Positions 35,628 to 43,115 of a DNA stretch of 64,000 nucleotides are shown here, piece by piece (within the stretch, counting starts at the first letter, position 1; every line of letters starts with the position of its first letter). The notes under the pieces are model-generated. The model had not been told where the DNA came from and searched no databases. It saw only the letters and a program-made list of their open reading frames with translations. Source of the DNA: Lachnospiraceae bacterium (GTDB lineage Bacteria > Bacillota > Clostridia > Lachnospirales > Lachnospiraceae); NCBI GenBank assembly GCA_022767285.1, contig JALENY010000007.1:50132-114131 (forward strand), read 5' to 3'. Both the position numbers and the translations under genes were made by a program.

Positions 35628-37046
35628 ATGAGTAATAAATCTGGTTATTCATCCCCTTTTGTGCTGGAGGGAAAAGTGCCGTTAGGTCAGGCAATTTTAT
35701 ATGGTCTTCAGCATGTGCTGGCTATGTTTGCCGGAAATTTGACCCCGATTATTCTGATTCTTGGGGCCTGTGGTTTTGAAGCCAGTGATGTGATTCGTGT
35801 ATCGATCATTCAGAATGCCATGCTGGTTGCCGGTCTGGTGACCCTGGTTCAGCTTTTTACCATAGGTCCGATCGGTGCAAAACTGCCGATCGTTATGGGT
35901 ACCAGTTCCGGATTCATCGGTGTATGTCAGGGAATTGCCCAGTCTATGGGTGGCGGCATAATTGCCTACGGTGCGATCATGGGAGCATCTTTGATTGGCG
36001 GTCTGTTTGAGACGGTACTTGGCTTTTGCCTGAAACCTCTCCGTCGGTTCTTCCCGTCGGTGGTTACCGGTACCGTTGTTATGGCAATCGGTCTATCATT
36101 GATTTCCGTGGGAATCAATTCTTTTGGCGGCGGCAGCGGAAAGGGTGATTTTGGATCCTTTGTAAATCTGGCTGTCGGTCTTATTGTGCTGTTGACTATC
36201 GTCATTATGAAGCATTTTACAAAGGGACCGACCAGCGCAGCTGCTATTTTGGTAGGTATTATTGTGGGATATATTGTCTGCACCATCCTGGGCTTTATTC
36301 TGCCCACAACTTATGTGGATGCGGATGGCGTGACACAGACCTGTTCCTGGGTAATTAACTGGGGAGCAGTTGCGGATGCTTCCTGGATTTCTGTTCCGAA
36401 AATTATCGGAGTGAACCTGCGTGACGGAAATGGGGAACTGCTGAAATATGTGTTTGATTTAAGAGCAATCATTCCGCTCATGATTATGTTTATCGTTACC
36501 GCTGTTGAGACTGTAGGTGACACTTCCGGTATTACCGAAGGTGGTATGGGAAGGGAAGCAACAGACAAAGAACTCTCCGGCAGTGTTACATGTGATGGCC
36601 TGGGCTCCTCTTTTGCAACTTTGTTCGGTGTCCTTCCAAATACATCTTTCAGCCAGAATGTCGGACTGGTCGGAATGACAAAAGTGGTAAATCTTTTTGC
36701 AATTTCCATGGGCGCCTTTTTCCTGATCCTCTGCGGTCTGTTTCCGAAACTGGCTGCTATTGTAAACATCATGCCCCAGAGTGTTCTCGGCGGCGCGGCT
36801 GTTATGATGTTTGCCTCAATTGTTGTAAGCGGTATTCAGCTGATTACAAAAGACGGTGTATCAACAAAAACGGTTACCATCGTATCCGTGGCACTGGGGC
36901 TTGGATATGGACTTGGAGCAAATTCAGCTATCCTGTCCAGTCTTCCGCAGTGGGTTACCTACATATTCGGAGGTTCCGGTATCGTTCCGGCAGCTGTGGT
37001 TGCGATCATCATGAATGTTGCTATTCCGAATGAAAAAAAGAAATAA
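35628..37046 (+). CDS. Uric acid/xanthine permease (NCS2 family)
   Basis: A 472-residue inner-membrane purine transporter, NCS2 (UraA/XanQ/UacT) family, about 14 helices. Typical functional residues are visible: the helix-1 His in LYGLQHVLAMFAG, the helix-8 Glu in FIVTAVETVGDTSG, and the helix-10 motif NTSFSQNVGLVGM. The motif content fits xanthine or uric acid rather than uracil, and the neighbouring genes agree. The frame opens at 35613, but the GGAGGAG box is inside those codons and ATG 35628 is the start. It has its own promoter, just after the selenium operon. Confidence 0.9.
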   Translation: MSNKSGYSSPFVLEGKVPLGQAILYGLQHVLAMFAGNLTPIILILGACGFEASDVIRVSIIQNAMLVAGLVTLVQLFTIGPIGAKLPIVMGTSSGFIGVCQGIAQSMGGGIIAYGAIMGASLIGGLFETVLGFCLKPLRRFFPSVVTGTVVMAIGLSLISVGINSFGGGSGKGDFGSFVNLAVGLIVLLTIVIMKHFTKGPTSAAAILVGIIVGYIVCTILGFILPTTYVDADGVTQTCSWVINWGAVADASWISVPKIIGVNLRDGNGELLKYVFDLRAIIPLMIMFIVTAVETVGDTSGITEGGMGREATDKELSGSVTCDGLGSSFATLFGVLPNTSFSQNVGLVGMTKVVNLFAISMGAFFLILCGLFPKLAAIVNIMPQSVLGGAAVMMFASIVVSGIQLITKDGVSTKTVTIVSVALGLGYGLGANSAILSSLPQWVTYIFGGSGIVPAAVVAIIMNVAIPNEKKK

Positions 37047-37076
37047 TAAATGAAATAATAAATGAAATAATAAATG
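37041..37076 (+). repeat. Three tandem 12-base repeats over the permease stop codon
   Basis: The unit AAATAATAAATG occurs three times without a gap, at 37041, 37053 and 37065. The first copy contains the stop codon of the permease. The pattern looks like replication slippage. Confidence 0.9.
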
Positions 37077-37085
37077 AAAGATAAC

Positions 37086-37155
37086 ACAGGTTCCTTTCCC
37101 CAATCTTATCAAGCGGACTTGCGCTGACGAGCCGGGTGGGGAACCTGTATTTTTG
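37086..37155 (+). terminator. Terminator of the purine permease
   Basis: ACAGGTTCC (37086-37094) pairs with GGAACCTGT (37140-37148), with further C-rich/G-rich pairing inside, followed by ATTTTTG. The loop is long (about 45 bases) and may fold further. Confidence 0.75.
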
Positions 37156-37283
37156 TATTATAGGATTTAGGTGTCAAAACCTTGATTACGGATTCTTTCT
37201 TATGTGATATATGAGAGTTCCTTTTATATTTTAAGACATTTCAGCTGAATTTTACCTTGCTGAACAGCATTCGGGCAGATACA

Positions 37284-37312
37284 TTACAGCTGAGAATAAT
37301 AGTATATAAAAT
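37284..37312 (+). promoter_or_regulatory. Likely promoter of mocA-hydE-hydG
   Basis: TTACAG (37284-37289), 17 bases, TAAAAT (37307-37312). The -35 box is weak. Confidence 0.45.
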
Positions 37313-37372
37313 GATAATCCATAGCAGGCATAGAGTTTTACGAGCAATATGTTTATTTATATACGGGGGTTC

Positions 37373-37951
37373 ATGTTATTTATGATTCATATGATCTTAC
37401 TTGCTGCCGGAGAAAGCCGCAGATTCGGAGGAAATAAATTATTAAGTGAGTTTATGGGAAAACCGCTGTATCGTCATGTTTTTGATAAACTGACAGAGTT
37501 GATGAATAAGCGCAGCGATCTGGATCTCTGTGTGGTGACACAGTATGAAGAAATCAGAAAGCAGGTGGGTTCTGCCGGTATTCCGGTCATCTGCAATGAT
37601 CACAGTTATGAGGGAATTACTTCCTCTCTGAAACTGGGGATTGCCTGTGTGGGTGAAGTGATGGAAACGGATTATTACTGCTTTTTTGTTGCGGATCAGC
37701 CTCATATGAAAATCGATACAATGGATCGTTTTTTTGACCGTTTTTTGCAGAGCGGCTTGTCATTGGGATGTATCTGTTATGAAGGACATAAGGGAAATCC
37801 CACGATTTTCCATGTAAAATACAGGGAGGAACTGCTGGCGCTTACAGGTGATACCGGCGGGAAACAAGTATTTTCCAGGCATCCGAAGGACTGCTTTTAC
37901 TTAGATGCAGATTCTCAAATTGAACTGGTAGATTATGATGAAAAGTGGTAA
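37373..37951 (+). CDS. mocA: Molybdenum cofactor cytidylyltransferase (MocA/YgfJ type)
   Basis: Transfers CMP to molybdopterin to make the dinucleotide cofactor of the xanthine dehydrogenase family. About 193 residues. The nucleotide-binding signature MILLAAGESRRFGGNKLL is at the N-terminus, and FVADQPHM and GHKGNPTIF follow. The start is unsettled: ATGs at 37349, 37373 and 37382 are in frame. GGGGG at 37365-37369 fits 37382 best by distance, while 37373 is a compromise. It corresponds to ygfJ of the E. coli island, so it completes the hydroxylase maturation set. Confidence 0.88.
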   Translation: MLFMIHMILLAAGESRRFGGNKLLSEFMGKPLYRHVFDKLTELMNKRSDLDLCVVTQYEEIRKQVGSAGIPVICNDHSYEGITSSLKLGIACVGEVMETDYYCFFVADQPHMKIDTMDRFFDRFLQSGLSLGCICYEGHKGNPTIFHVKYREELLALTGDTGGKQVFSRHPKDCFYLDADSQIELVDYDEKW

Positions 37952-37987
37952 ACTTATTGGTGAGTAATTAAAGGAGAAAGACGTGCC

Positions 37988-38941
37988 ATGATGAATGAGC
38001 TTTTATTCAGAACCGCGCGTAACGTTGCACAGGAGGTATTCGGCAACCGGATCTACAAAAGAGGGTTGATTGAATTCAGCAGTTATTGCAAAAATGACTG
38101 CTATTATTGCGGGATTCGCAGGAGCAATCAAAGCGCGGATCGGTATCGCCTGACAAAAGATCAGATTTTATCCTGCTGTGAGAGCGGATATCGGCTTGGA
38201 TTTCGGACATTTGTGCTGCAGGGAGGCGAAGATCCGTATTACAGCGATGAGCGTATGCTGCCGATTGTATCAGAAATACGAGAAAAGTATCCGGATTGCG
38301 CTATCACATTATCGCTGGGTGAGCGAAGCTATGAATCGTATAAACGGCTGTTTGAGGCAGGCGCGAACCGTTATCTGCTCCGCCATGAAGCGGCGGATCC
38401 GAATCTTTACCGAAAACTGCATCCGGAGAAGATGTCTCTGGAGAATCGGGAAGAGTGTTTGTGGAATCTAAAAGACATCGGTTATCAGGTGGGAACCGGA
38501 TTTATGGTCGGTGTCCCGGGTCAGACGGAGGAGGCTCTGCAGGAAGACATTGCATTTATCCGGAAACTTTGCCCGGAGATGATTGGAATCGGGCCCTATA
38601 TCAATCACAAAGATACACCGCTGGCAGGGGAGAAAAACGGAACCCTGGAACAGACCTTAAAACTTCTGGCCATTTTCCGGATCATGTTTCCGCATGCATT
38701 AATCCCGGCCACAACGGCTCTCGGTACCATACATCCGAGAGGAAGAGAGATGGGCATTATGGCAGGGGCAAATGTTGTGATGCCGAATCTGTCACCGGTG
38801 GATGTGCGGAAAAAATATCTTTTATACGACAATAAAATATGTACGGGTGAAGAAGCTGCAGAATGTCAGCACTGTCTTCAGAGACGTATGGAATCCATAG
38901 GTTACCAATTAGTAGAGGATCGAGGCGATTACCATGTATAA
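37988..38941 (+). CDS. hydE: [FeFe]-hydrogenase maturation radical SAM protein HydE
   Basis: A radical SAM enzyme needed to build the 2Fe subcluster of [FeFe]-hydrogenase. 317 residues, slightly short for the family. The CxxxCxxC cluster motif is C34/C38/C41 in SYCKNDCYYCG. The HydE-typical block FRTFVLQGGEDPYYSD and LSLGERSYESY follow, and the protein ends with a cysteine pair (CQHCLQRR). AAGGAG lies ten bases before the ATG. It follows mocA by 36 bases and overlaps hydG by eight. Confidence 0.9.
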   Translation: MMNELLFRTARNVAQEVFGNRIYKRGLIEFSSYCKNDCYYCGIRRSNQSADRYRLTKDQILSCCESGYRLGFRTFVLQGGEDPYYSDERMLPIVSEIREKYPDCAITLSLGERSYESYKRLFEAGANRYLLRHEAADPNLYRKLHPEKMSLENREECLWNLKDIGYQVGTGFMVGVPGQTEEALQEDIAFIRKLCPEMIGIGPYINHKDTPLAGEKNGTLEQTLKLLAIFRIMFPHALIPATTALGTIHPRGREMGIMAGANVVMPNLSPVDVRKKYLLYDNKICTGEEAAECQHCLQRRMESIGYQLVEDRGDYHV

Positions 38942-40352
38942 TGTAAAATCAAAAAAGGCGGAAGAATTCATTGATCATCAGGAGATTTTGGATTCAATCG
39001 CCTATGCACAGGAAAACAAAAGCAACCGGGAACTGATCAGCGGTTTGATCGAGCGGGCAAAAGACTGCAAGGGTCTGACCCATCGGGAAGCAGCGCTTCT
39101 CCTTGAATGTGATCAGCCGGATCTGATTGAAAAAATGTATCAGGTTGCGAAAGAAATTAAACAGAAATTTTACGGCAATCGGATTGTTATGTTTGCTCCG
39201 CTTTATCTGTCAAATTACTGCATCAACGGATGTGTATACTGTCCGTACCATGCAAAAAACAAACACATTGTCAGAAAAAAACTGACGCAGGAGGAAATAG
39301 AGGCTGAGACTATTGCTCTTCAGGATATGGGGCACAAGCGTCTGGCTTTGGAGACCGGCGAACATCCGACAATGAATCCCATTGAGTATATTCTGGACAG
39401 TATTAAAACCATTTACGACATTCACCATAAAAACGGTGATATTCGAAGAGTCAATGTGAATATTGCTGCGACCACAGTGGAGAATTACCGCAAATTAAAG
39501 GAAGCTGGGATCGGTACATATGTTCTATTTCAGGAAACCTATAACAAAGCGCAGTATGAAGCTCTTCATCCTACAGGTCCCAAGAGTGATTATGCTTATC
39601 ACACTGAAGCAATGGATCGTGCGATGGAAGGCGGAATCGATGACGTGGGATGCGGTGTCCTGTTCGGATTGAACACATACCGTTATGATTTTGTCGGAAT
39701 ACTGATGCATGCGGAACATCTGGAAGCCACGTTCGGTGTTGGCCCCCATACCATCAGTGTGCCGCGAATCTGCCCGGCTGATGATATCGATACAAATGAT
39801 TTTGAAAATGCCATCTCCGATGATATTTTTCAGAAAATCGTTGCGGTTATTCGTATTGCGGCGCCCTACACCGGTATGATTATTTCCACAAGGGAATCCG
39901 TTGCTTCCAGAAGAAAAGTACTGGAGCTTGGCGTTTCCCAGATCAGCGGCGGTTCCAGAACCAGTGTGGGTGGGTACGTTGATCCGGAACCGGAAGAGGA
40001 GAATTCTGCACAGTTTGATGTCAGCGATACGAGAAGCCTGGACGAAGTTGTCAAATGGCTTATGGAACTGGGTTATATCCCAAGTTTTTGTACCGCATGC
40101 TACCGGGAAGGCCGCACCGGAGACCGCTTTATGAAACTGGTCAAATCCGGTAAAATTGCAGATTGCTGCCAGCCCAATGCTTTGATGACCCTGAAAGAAT
40201 ACCTGATGGATTATGCTTCGCCGGAAACCAGAGAGATTGGTGAAAAACTGATCGAAAAAGAACTGGAAAACGTAAAGAGCGATAAGGTTAGAGAAATTTG
40301 CCGAAGAAATCTGGAAGAAATCGAACATGGGAAAAGAGATTTTAGATTCTGA
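38934..40352 (+). CDS. hydG: [FeFe]-hydrogenase maturation radical SAM protein HydG
   Basis: Cleaves tyrosine to give the CO and cyanide ligands of the hydrogenase active site. 472 residues, the normal size. The radical SAM motif is C96/C100/C103 in NYCINGCVYCPYH. The C-terminal auxiliary-cluster cysteines are in SFCTACYREGRTGD and IADCCQPNA, as expected for true HydG rather than ThiH. It is coupled to hydE by an eight-base overlap. HydF and hydrogenase structural genes are not in the window. Confidence 0.93.
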   Translation: MYNVKSKKAEEFIDHQEILDSIAYAQENKSNRELISGLIERAKDCKGLTHREAALLLECDQPDLIEKMYQVAKEIKQKFYGNRIVMFAPLYLSNYCINGCVYCPYHAKNKHIVRKKLTQEEIEAETIALQDMGHKRLALETGEHPTMNPIEYILDSIKTIYDIHHKNGDIRRVNVNIAATTVENYRKLKEAGIGTYVLFQETYNKAQYEALHPTGPKSDYAYHTEAMDRAMEGGIDDVGCGVLFGLNTYRYDFVGILMHAEHLEATFGVGPHTISVPRICPADDIDTNDFENAISDDIFQKIVAVIRIAAPYTGMIISTRESVASRRKVLELGVSQISGGSRTSVGGYVDPEPEEENSAQFDVSDTRSLDEVVKWLMELGYIPSFCTACYREGRTGDRFMKLVKSGKIADCCQPNALMTLKEYLMDYASPETREIGEKLIEKELENVKSDKVREICRRNLEEIEHGKRDFRF

Positions 40353-40370
40353 GATATGGTAAAATAGAAT

Positions 40371-40477
40371 AAAAATACTCCCTTTTAAATCAGATGGTGA
40401 AGTGCTTCCAAAAAGTAAGGCCTAAAAAATCAAACGATTGGAAGACGGTTCATGGTCTGTTCGGAGGGAGTATTTTT
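40371..40477. terminator. Long structured bidirectional terminator hydG/luxS
   Basis: AAAAATACTCCC (40371-40382) pairs with GGGAGTATTTTT (40466-40477), closing an 83-base apical region that contains a second stem CTTCC/GGAAG. A-rich and T-rich ends suit termination from both directions. The large insert is unusual for a simple terminator. Confidence 0.65.
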
Positions 40478-40487
40478 ATTTCCGGAT

Positions 40488-40967
40488 TTATTCCGGATAA
40501 ATCAGTTGTTCCGGTTTAATATCATAAAGAACATTTTCCAGATATTTCTGCGCAAGGTATTTTGCCATAGGAAGATTCATGTCCAGATAGTTGCCGCAGC
40601 TTGCCGCATCAGCACCGGGAATATCACCTTCGAAATCGCGGATAAACTCAAACGTGCGGGTAAGCAGTGGAATCACGTCTCTTGATTCATAATCACCGGC
40701 AAGCAGCAGGTAATTTCCGGTTCGGCAGCCCATCGGACCCCAGTAAACGATATGGTCCCTGAATTCTTCATCATTTCGAAGGTATGTTGCTGCAAGATGC
40801 TCAATGGCATGAAGTTCTGCTGTATTCATGACCGGCTCTTCATTGGGAGAAGTCATGCGGATGTCAATGGTTGTGATGGTTTCCCGACCGATGGTATCTT
40901 TTCTGGATACATATACGCCGGGTTGGAGCTTGTTGTGGTCTATGGTAAAACTTGCGATTTTTTTCAT
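40488..40967 (-). CDS. luxS: S-ribosylhomocysteine lyase LuxS
   Basis: Splits S-ribosylhomocysteine into homocysteine and the autoinducer-2 precursor. 159 residues. Metal ligands are His53 and His57 in LHAIEHLAA and Cys124 in AASCGNYLDM. The catalytic Cys81 is in GPMGCRTGNY. The frame extends upstream to 41180, but the family N-terminus and an AGAGGAA box show that translation begins at 40967. It has its own promoter at 41058-41086 and a hairpin at the very start of its mRNA. Confidence 0.95.
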   Translation of the reverse strand: MKKIASFTIDHNKLQPGVYVSRKDTIGRETITTIDIRMTSPNEEPVMNTAELHAIEHLAATYLRNDEEFRDHIVYWGPMGCRTGNYLLLAGDYESRDVIPLLTRTFEFIRDFEGDIPGADAASCGNYLDMNLPMAKYLAQKYLENVLYDIKPEQLIYPE

Positions 40968-41001
40968 ATAGATTCCTCTTTTCTGGATTATTATCGGGAT
41001 C

Positions 41002-41052
41002 AGATGTAAAAGGTATTTTACCGTATCATATAAATGCGGGACTTTTACATCT
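41002..41052 (-). promoter_or_regulatory. Inverted repeat at the start of the luxS mRNA
   Basis: AGATGTAAAAG (41002-41012) and CTTTTACATCT (41042-41052) form a perfect 11-pair inverted repeat with a 29-base loop. It begins at the predicted transcription start. It could be an mRNA-stabilising 5' hairpin, a leader control element or an operator. Confidence 0.55.
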
Positions 41053-41057
41053 AACTC

Positions 41058-41086
41058 ATTATAGTATAGAATACGGGTCGGGACAA
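41058..41086 (-). promoter_or_regulatory. Sigma-A promoter of luxS
   Basis: On the minus strand: TTGTCC (41086-41081), 17 bases, perfect TATAAT (41063-41058). Confidence 0.75.
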
Positions 41087-41121
41087 GATAGAATTTTTCA
41101 AAGGGAAATTGCTGCGGAAGA

Positions 41122-41167
41122 AATAAAAGAATACAGGTTGAATTAATAAAAGAATACAGGTTGAATT
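41122..41167 (+). repeat. Perfect 23-base tandem duplication
   Basis: A 23-base unit beginning AATAAAAGAATACAGG occurs twice head to tail (41122-41144, 41145-41167). The second copy supplies the -35 box of the rightward promoter. Confidence 0.95.
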
Positions 41168-41189
41168 TAATTGAAAACAAGGCTATTAT
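41161..41189 (+). promoter_or_regulatory. Likely promoter of UPF0303 gene
   Basis: TTGAAT (41161-41166), 17 bases, TATTAT (41184-41189). The leader would be about 175 bases. The first repeat copy holds a second TTGAAT 23 bases upstream. Confidence 0.6.
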
Positions 41190-41371
41190 ATATAGTAGTA
41201 ATTGTGAATAGAAGGAAAGCAGAGCTGGAGATCTGCATGTATAAAAGTGGAAGAATTGAGTATTGGCTGGAGCTCGTTGAGTGTTTTACGTTCGTAGTAA
41301 AGTATTGTTCTGACATATATGCAGTAGATTCAATTTTTGAAATATGATGAATAAGACAGGAGGAATGATGT

Positions 41372-41869
41372 ATGACAATTGAGGAATTATTGAGTATTTT
41401 GGAAATGCAGGAAGAAGTACTTCAGTTTTCGCATTTCACAAATGAAGATGCCTGGGAAGTAGGAAATGCAATTGTAGCAGAAGCACGGAGAAGAAATTTG
41501 CACGTGGCGGTCAGTATACGACTGAACAACGGATATACTGTCTTTCAGTATGCTGCTGACGGTACGAATCTGGATAATGAACGCTGGATGACAAGAAAAT
41601 ATAATACAGTGAAAGTAAAAGAAATGAGCAGTCTGCGTGCATATACTCTTTTAAAAGCAGAGGGGCATAATCTGGAAGACTGGTTTATGGATCCGAAAGA
41701 ATTTGCTGTATGCGGCGGGGGATTTCCAATCCGCGTGGAAGAAGTGGGTGTCATAGGCGCAATTCTGGTGTCCGGCCTGGAACATGCAGCAGATCATGAC
41801 CTGATTATCAAATGTGTGTCCAAGTATCTGCATGTAGATGAGGTGCCAAGAATAAAAGGAAGCTTTTAA
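41372..41869 (+). CDS. UPF0303 (GlcG/HbpS-like) protein
   Basis: A 165-residue cytosolic protein of the UPF0303 group, related to the HbpS/GlcG fold that binds small ligands or haem. Typical segments are DAWEVGNAIVAEARRR, RWMTRKYNTVK and AVCGGGFPIRVEEVGVIGA, ending GLEHAADHDLI. The molecular role is not established. AGGAGG lies before the ATG. It appears to be transcribed alone from its own promoter, with an inverted repeat just after its stop. Confidence 0.82.
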   Translation: MTIEELLSILEMQEEVLQFSHFTNEDAWEVGNAIVAEARRRNLHVAVSIRLNNGYTVFQYAADGTNLDNERWMTRKYNTVKVKEMSSLRAYTLLKAEGHNLEDWFMDPKEFAVCGGGFPIRVEEVGVIGAILVSGLEHAADHDLIIKCVSKYLHVDEVPRIKGSF

Positions 41870-41880
41870 AATATGAGGGA

Positions 41881-41929
41881 TTGTGTCAGTACAACGAAAC
41901 TATATGCGATCTTTTGAATACTGACACAA
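41881..41929 (+). promoter_or_regulatory. Perfect 11-base inverted repeat before zinc-ribbon/YARHG gene
   Basis: TTGTGTCAGTA (41881-41891) and TACTGACACAA (41919-41929) pair perfectly around 27 bases. No U-tract follows, and the next gene starts 17 bases later, so it is more likely a leader hairpin or operator than a terminator. Confidence 0.55.
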
Positions 41930-41945
41930 ATGAAGGGAAAAAGAA

Positions 41946-42761
41946 ATGTTTTGTGAAAATTGTGGAAATAAAATTGCTAATGAAAGTGTTACCTGCCCAT
42001 ATTGCGGTGCACCGGTTGCCCAGGATGAGACTATGGGATTTCAGAGTTTTAATGATCCGGCAATGCAATATAATGGTGGATCATATGGAGGTGGTCAGCG
42101 CCGCGTTGCAGTGTACAAAAAGTGGTGGTTCTGGCTTTTGATCGTATTGCTTATTGGGGCAATCGCAGCAGCAGTGTTTTTTATTTTGCGATCAAGGGAC
42201 AAAGATGATCAAAACGAATTTGGAGACAATCAGACTGCACTGATAGGTGCCGATGATAATAGCTCGTCAACCGGCGATGCAGGTTCCGAAAAAGTACCTC
42301 AGCTGACTCCGAAGGTGACCCAGTCTGTAGGAATTGAAGACGGCAGTAATGGCAGCAGTATCAATGGAAACGGCGGTAATGAAAGCAGCAATAATGCGAT
42401 TCAGCCGATAGAACCATCAGAAGAATCCGGTTCACCGATTGTCGTACCGCCGTCCGGAAATACATCGAATGGTCAGACAGCAAATTCTGCCAGTGATTAC
42501 ATTTTTGCTGACAGTAACTCACGGTATCTGACTGCCGATGAAGTTCGGAGCAAATCTGCGGAGGACTTACGTATCGCACGAAACGAGATTTTTGCCCGCC
42601 GCGGAAGACTGTTTAATGATGCGGAACTCCAGGCTTATTTTAACAGTAAGTCCTGGTATGTGGGTACCATTCCGGCTGGGTCTTTCAACACCAGTGTGTT
42701 TAACGACTATGAGAAGACAAATCTCGAGCTGATTCAAAAAATCGAGGACGAAAAAAAATAA
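41946..42761 (+). CDS. Zinc-ribbon membrane protein with extracellular YARHG domain
   Basis: 271 residues. An N-terminal cytosolic zinc ribbon (FCENCGNKIA, CPYCGAPVA), one transmembrane helix at about 56-78 (KKWWFWLLIVLLIGAIAAA), a low-complexity Ser/Asn/Gly linker outside the cell (about 85-180) and a C-terminal YARHG domain (RIARNEIFARRGRLF, then FNSKSWYVGTI). YARHG domains are extracellular and thought to bind wall or peptidoglycan components. The same zinc-ribbon-plus-helix design recurs later in the window (62372), suggesting a shared sensory theme. GAAGGGAAA lies before the ATG. Confidence 0.85.
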   Translation: MFCENCGNKIANESVTCPYCGAPVAQDETMGFQSFNDPAMQYNGGSYGGGQRRVAVYKKWWFWLLIVLLIGAIAAAVFFILRSRDKDDQNEFGDNQTALIGADDNSSSTGDAGSEKVPQLTPKVTQSVGIEDGSNGSSINGNGGNESSNNAIQPIEPSEESGSPIVVPPSGNTSNGQTANSASDYIFADSNSRYLTADEVRSKSAEDLRIARNEIFARRGRLFNDAELQAYFNSKSWYVGTIPAGSFNTSVFNDYEKTNLELIQKIEDEKK

Positions 42762-42833
42762 GACTTATTTGTGACAGCAGGCAGACATGCATTTTATTCT
42801 GCATGCTGATCGAAAAGATAAAGGAGCGACAAA

Positions 42834-43007
42834 ATGTTCGAAACATGGTATTATGAAGTGGTCAGTATTGATGGTGACTATGCTAATCTGAAACGTACGG
42901 ATATCGATTCGGATGAATTAAAACTGGTTGCGAGAGCGCTTCTGCCCTATGAGATCAAAGAGGGCAGCAAGTTGAAATATGAAATGATGCAGTATGAAAT
43001 GATTTAG
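42834..43007 (+). CDS. 57-residue small protein
   Basis: A short gene with a strong AAGGAG box eight bases before the ATG and a strong terminator after it. The sequence (start FETWYYEVVSIDGDY, end LPYEIKEGSKLKYEM) has the pattern of a small beta-barrel: an aromatic strand, a Gly turn, then a LLP...EGxxL ending as in DUF3006-like proteins. That resemblance is weak and the function is unknown. It follows the YARHG gene by 72 bases, with a small hairpin (42782-42808) between them. Confidence 0.7.
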   Translation: MFETWYYEVVSIDGDYANLKRTDIDSDELKLVARALLPYEIKEGSKLKYEMMQYEMI

Positions 43008-43038
43008 AATTATAATGTTATAAGTAAGGATACATTTT

Positions 43039-43073
43039 AGGCTTCACGCGGAAGACGGCGTGAAGCCTTTTTT
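43039..43073 (+). terminator. Strong terminator after the small protein gene
   Basis: AGGCTTCACGC pairs perfectly with GCGTGAAGCCT and is followed by six T residues. Confidence 0.92.
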
Positions 43074-43115
43074 AAATGATGTTGCAACGAAAAACAGGCG
43101 CAGACATACCAGGGA

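Larger units (their letters stand above)
37047..37372 (+). other. Gap between permease and mocA
   Basis: About 326 bases holding the end of the 12-base tandem repeat, a terminator (37086-37155) and a likely promoter (37284-37312). CAGCTGA occurs twice (near 37242 and 37287). I see no gene in it. Confidence 0.6.
40968..41371. other. Divergent region between luxS and UPF0303 gene
   Basis: 404 bases holding two divergent promoters, an 11-base inverted repeat in the luxS leader and a perfect 23-base tandem duplication; each is listed separately. No gene is supported. Confidence 0.6.

Noticed and set aside
37041..37076. Repeats as a CRISPR remnant
   Set aside because: Units are only 12 bases, contiguous and without spacers, and no cas genes are present.
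37086..37155. Hairpin as a riboswitch or small RNA
   Set aside because: It lies directly after the permease stop and ends in a T-run. A terminator explains it without extra assumptions.
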